Notes under the pieces: generated by a model
The model's input: the letters and a program-made list of their open reading frames with translations, nothing else
Database searches by the model: none
Told to the model about the DNA's origin: nothing
Translations under genes and position numbers: made by a program
DNA from: an uncultured Campylobacter sp.
Lineage (GTDB): Bacteria; Campylobacterota; Campylobacteria; Campylobacterales; Campylobacteraceae
DNA: 64,000 nucleotides
Direction of reading: 5' to 3'
Assembly: GCA_945873855.1 (NCBI GenBank)
Contig: CAMCEN010000003.1
Location: 62,001-126,000 of the forward strand
Shown: piece after piece, positions 62,211 to 64,000 of the stretch
How positions within the stretch are numbered: the stretch's first letter is position 1
Layout: every line of letters begins with the position of its first letter

Positions 62211-63362
62211 ATGGGTTTTACAATAGAAGAGGCCAAAAGATCTGCTTTTGAGGCAAAAATCAAGGTTATTGGCGTAGGCGGTGGCGGTGGAAATATGATA
62301 GACCATATCGTCCGTGAAGGTGCTATAGAAGAGCTAGAAAACTTAGAGCTAATCTCAGCAAATACTGATGCTCAAGCCTTGCTAAACTCAAAAGCACACA
62401 CTACAATACAACTAGGCGAGCGCACATCAGGCGGTCTTGGTGCTGGAGCACGCCCTGAAATGGGTAAAAAATCAGCCGAAGAAAGCTATGAAGAAATCAC
62501 AAAGGTTTTAGATGGAGCAAATCTAGTATTTATCTCAGCTGGCTTTGGTGGAGGCACTGGCACAGGTGCAGCACCAGTTATCGCAAAAGCTGCAAAAGAA
62601 GTAGGTGCTTTTACAATAGCTATAGTTACTACCCCTTTTAAAATAGAAATGAAAAAGCGCATGAACACAGCCTTAGAAGGCCTAAAAGAACTTCGCAAAG
62701 AATGTGATAGCATCATCGTAATCCCAAATGAAAAGCTACGCAGTGTGGCTATGAAGGGTGCTGGCATAAAAGATGCCTTTAAAATCGTAGATGAAGTGCT
62801 CAGTGATGCAGTTAGCGGAATGTGTGCTGTAATCCTAAAATCAGGCGAGAGTGATATAAACATAGACTTTAACGATGTTAAAACTGCTATGAGCCACCGT
62901 GGCAGTTCTTTGCTTTGTATGGGCAAGGCTAGTGGAGAGGGCTCAGCGCAAGAAGCTGTTAAAAACGCTACCCAGTCGCCTTTACTAGATGATATAGAAC
63001 TAAAAGGCGCAAGAGGTCTTATAGCAAACTTCAAAATGCATCCAAGCCATCCATTTGATGATGTTTATGAGGCAATGGAGTTCTTAAATGGTCTAATCGG
63101 CGATGATGGAGAAGATCCGGATGTATTCTTTGGTACTTGGACTGACTCAAAAATGCCAGAAGATGCTGTAGAGGTAACTATAATCGCAACTGGACTTGAT
63201 GGAAAAGAAGAAAAACTTGACAAACCAGAACCACAAAAATTACAAAAAACAGGTACTGATGATTTGTTTTCAAGTTTTTATAGTACCTCACCATCTCGCA
63301 AGGTAGATTTGGACAAAGTAGACCTTGACCAGCCAGCTTATATAAGACGCCAGCAAGACTAA
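62211..63362 (+). CDS. ftsZ: Cell division protein FtsZ
   Basis: 383 residues. Tubulin-like GTPase: KVIGVGGGGGNMID, the signature GGGTGTGAAP, and NAIP-type loops. The C-terminal conserved peptide (DQPAYIRRQ) that binds FtsA is present after a short linker. It assembles the cytokinetic ring. An AAGGGG ribosome site precedes the start, and a palindrome cluster follows 10 bp past the stop. Confidence 0.98.
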   Translation: MGFTIEEAKRSAFEAKIKVIGVGGGGGNMIDHIVREGAIEELENLELISANTDAQALLNSKAHTTIQLGERTSGGLGAGARPEMGKKSAEESYEEITKVLDGANLVFISAGFGGGTGTGAAPVIAKAAKEVGAFTIAIVTTPFKIEMKKRMNTALEGLKELRKECDSIIVIPNEKLRSVAMKGAGIKDAFKIVDEVLSDAVSGMCAVILKSGESDINIDFNDVKTAMSHRGSSLLCMGKASGEGSAQEAVKNATQSPLLDDIELKGARGLIANFKMHPSHPFDDVYEAMEFLNGLIGDDGEDPDVFFGTWTDSKMPEDAVEVTIIATGLDGKEEKLDKPEPQKLQKTGTDDLFSSFYSTSPSRKVDLDKVDLDQPAYIRRQQD

Positions 63363-63370
63363 GGCTTTTT

Positions 63371-63430
63371 AGAGAATTCTAGAATTCCCTAACTCTAGAA
63401 TTCCCTAAAAAAGTTTTAGCAATTCTAGAG
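63371..63430. repeat. Palindromes downstream of ftsZ
   Basis: GAGAATTCTAGAATTCCC and two further half units (63392, 63423). They separate ftsZ from the small lipoprotein gene. Confidence 0.75.
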
Positions 63431-63456
63431 TTATTTTAAGATATTTTGGGGATTTT

Positions 63457-63852
63457 ATGCGTGCTTTTATCTTTGCTTTGCCACTTGTGTTTAGTGCTTG
63501 TTATCTAAATGAGCGCGGAATTTCGAGCACTTATTATAATGATTGCAAAGCCTATTATGACGCAGCTGGAGTTTATCATGAGGGCTGTGAGCCAAATATA
63601 ATTGAGTTTAGTGATGCTAAAAAGCTAGTAAATGCCAAAAAAACAGCAGCCCAGCAAGAACTAGAAAGGGCAAATCAAGAGCGTGCAAAAGACGAGGCTG
63701 CAATAGACAAGCTTGAAGAAGACTTTGAAAAAGAAGAAGAGGAAGCAAGGAAAAGAGCCACAAAAACTGCTAAAGAAGTCACAAGAGCCGAAGAACTAGC
63801 AAATAAAAAAGAAGAGCAAAACAACCAAGAAACAAAGGATTTTGGCGAGTAA
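63457..63852 (+). CDS. Small lipoprotein with a charged coiled coil
   Basis: 131 residues. A short lipoprotein signal with lipobox FSAC (Cys15). The N-terminal mature part has three further Cys residues (CYLNE, NDCKAYY, EGCEP); residues 55-130 are a long Glu/Lys/Ala-rich coiled coil. It follows ftsZ by ~95 bp. No family recognised; it may be an envelope-spanning or division-associated lipoprotein, which its place suggests but does not show. Confidence 0.75.
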   Translation: MRAFIFALPLVFSACYLNERGISSTYYNDCKAYYDAAGVYHEGCEPNIIEFSDAKKLVNAKKTAAQQELERANQERAKDEAAIDKLEEDFEKEEEEARKRATKTAKEVTRAEELANKKEEQNNQETKDFGE

Positions 63853-63875
63853 AAATCTGCCAAAAAAGCAAAAAT

Positions 63876-64000
63876 ATGAACCACGACGAGCTAAAACTTC
63901 GCTTAGATGCTTTGGACTTTGAGTTAAAAAGTGCTAGTTTTGGTGATTGCGTGGAGCTAGATTTTGCTAGACTTAGTGATGAGAGCGAGATTAAGAGCAT
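63876..64000 (+). CDS. Start of an unidentified gene, cut by the window end
   Basis: The first 41 codons from an ATG at 63876, reading MNHDELKLRLDALDFELKSA and onwards, with an AAAAAAGC leader but no strong ribosome site. It is open to the edge. The acidic helical N-terminus is not diagnostic and I do not recognise it. Confidence 0.55.
   Translation, partial: MNHDELKLRLDALDFELKSASFGDCVELDFARLSDESEIKS

Noticed and set aside
62486-63034. 182-residue minus-strand ORF inside ftsZ
   Set aside because: Lies antisense to a clearly conserved gene, with Ser/Ala/Pro-rich composition typical of a shadow frame and no ribosome site.

Overview
The window is a stretch of a Campylobacter (Campylobacterota) chromosome. 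The genus call rests on protein content seen directly: a FlaC-type short flagellin behind a sigma-54 promoter, PglE/PglF for bacillosamine glycans, a short N-acetylglutamate synthase with a Cys-rich tail, a GlyS beta subunit, the gene order cheY-prmA-ftsH-pssA, and a peptidyl-prolyl-isomerase-like chaperone followed by ftsA-ftsZ. Species cannot be settled from sequence alone.

Layout. 1-1,710: the 3' end of a frameshifted flagellin, a decayed gene, and a minus-strand plasmid-like partition trio (ParA, ribbon-helix-helix protein, small membrane protein). 2,020-9,362 (minus): mrdA with a membrane partner, short NAGS, a chemoreceptor with a c-type haem motif, and the polyamine cluster aguA-CDF transporter-aguB. 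9,480-13,110: flaC, then divergently a two-gene AT-rich locus ending in a von Willebrand A protein with an RTX-like C-terminus. 13,236-24,885: hisD, panC-rimO, fatty-acid genes (accA, fabF, acpP, fabG), gpmI, mraY-murD. 24,928-30,519: tRNA-Phe, pglE, pglF, a PDC-sensor-like membrane protein, hisH-hisA. 30,568-42,847: two amino-acid ABC importers flanking cheY, prmA, ftsH, pssA and leuA, with a sulfur-amino-acid PLP enzyme after the second. 43,090-64,000: a membrane protein whose ATG has become ATA, nadK-recN, tatD, a lytic transglycosylase, rlpA, hisB-kdsC-lptC-lptA-engB, proA, an FAD oxidoreductase, purU, trmL, an EEP hydrolase, glyS, a PpiD/SurA-like chaperone, ftsA, ftsZ, a lipoprotein, and a gene cut by the window edge.

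The most striking feature is a dispersed perfect palindrome, GGAATTCTAGAATTCC. I located 16 exact copies and many one- or two-base variants. They fill most gaps downstream of genes and are nearly absent from divergent promoter gaps. At least one copy has been absorbed in frame into a coding sequence (recN). Each copy holds two GAATTC sites, which fit the RAATTY motif known for methylation-dependent DNA uptake in C. jejuni, so it may be a hyper-accumulated uptake or terminator element. Two further noncoding families stand out: a ~125-bp long-hairpin element present twice, with conserved ends and centre but stems that differ while still pairing, and a GC-rich block (GGGGGTTAGGGGGTA) present three times.

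The housekeeping genes form recognisable units: cell-wall synthesis (mrdA, mraY, murD, rlpA, transglycosylase, ftsA/Z), LPS export (kdsC, lptC, lptA), lipid synthesis (acc/fab genes, pssA), scattered histidine genes, and amino-acid uptake. No complete mobile element, CRISPR array or rRNA gene is seen.
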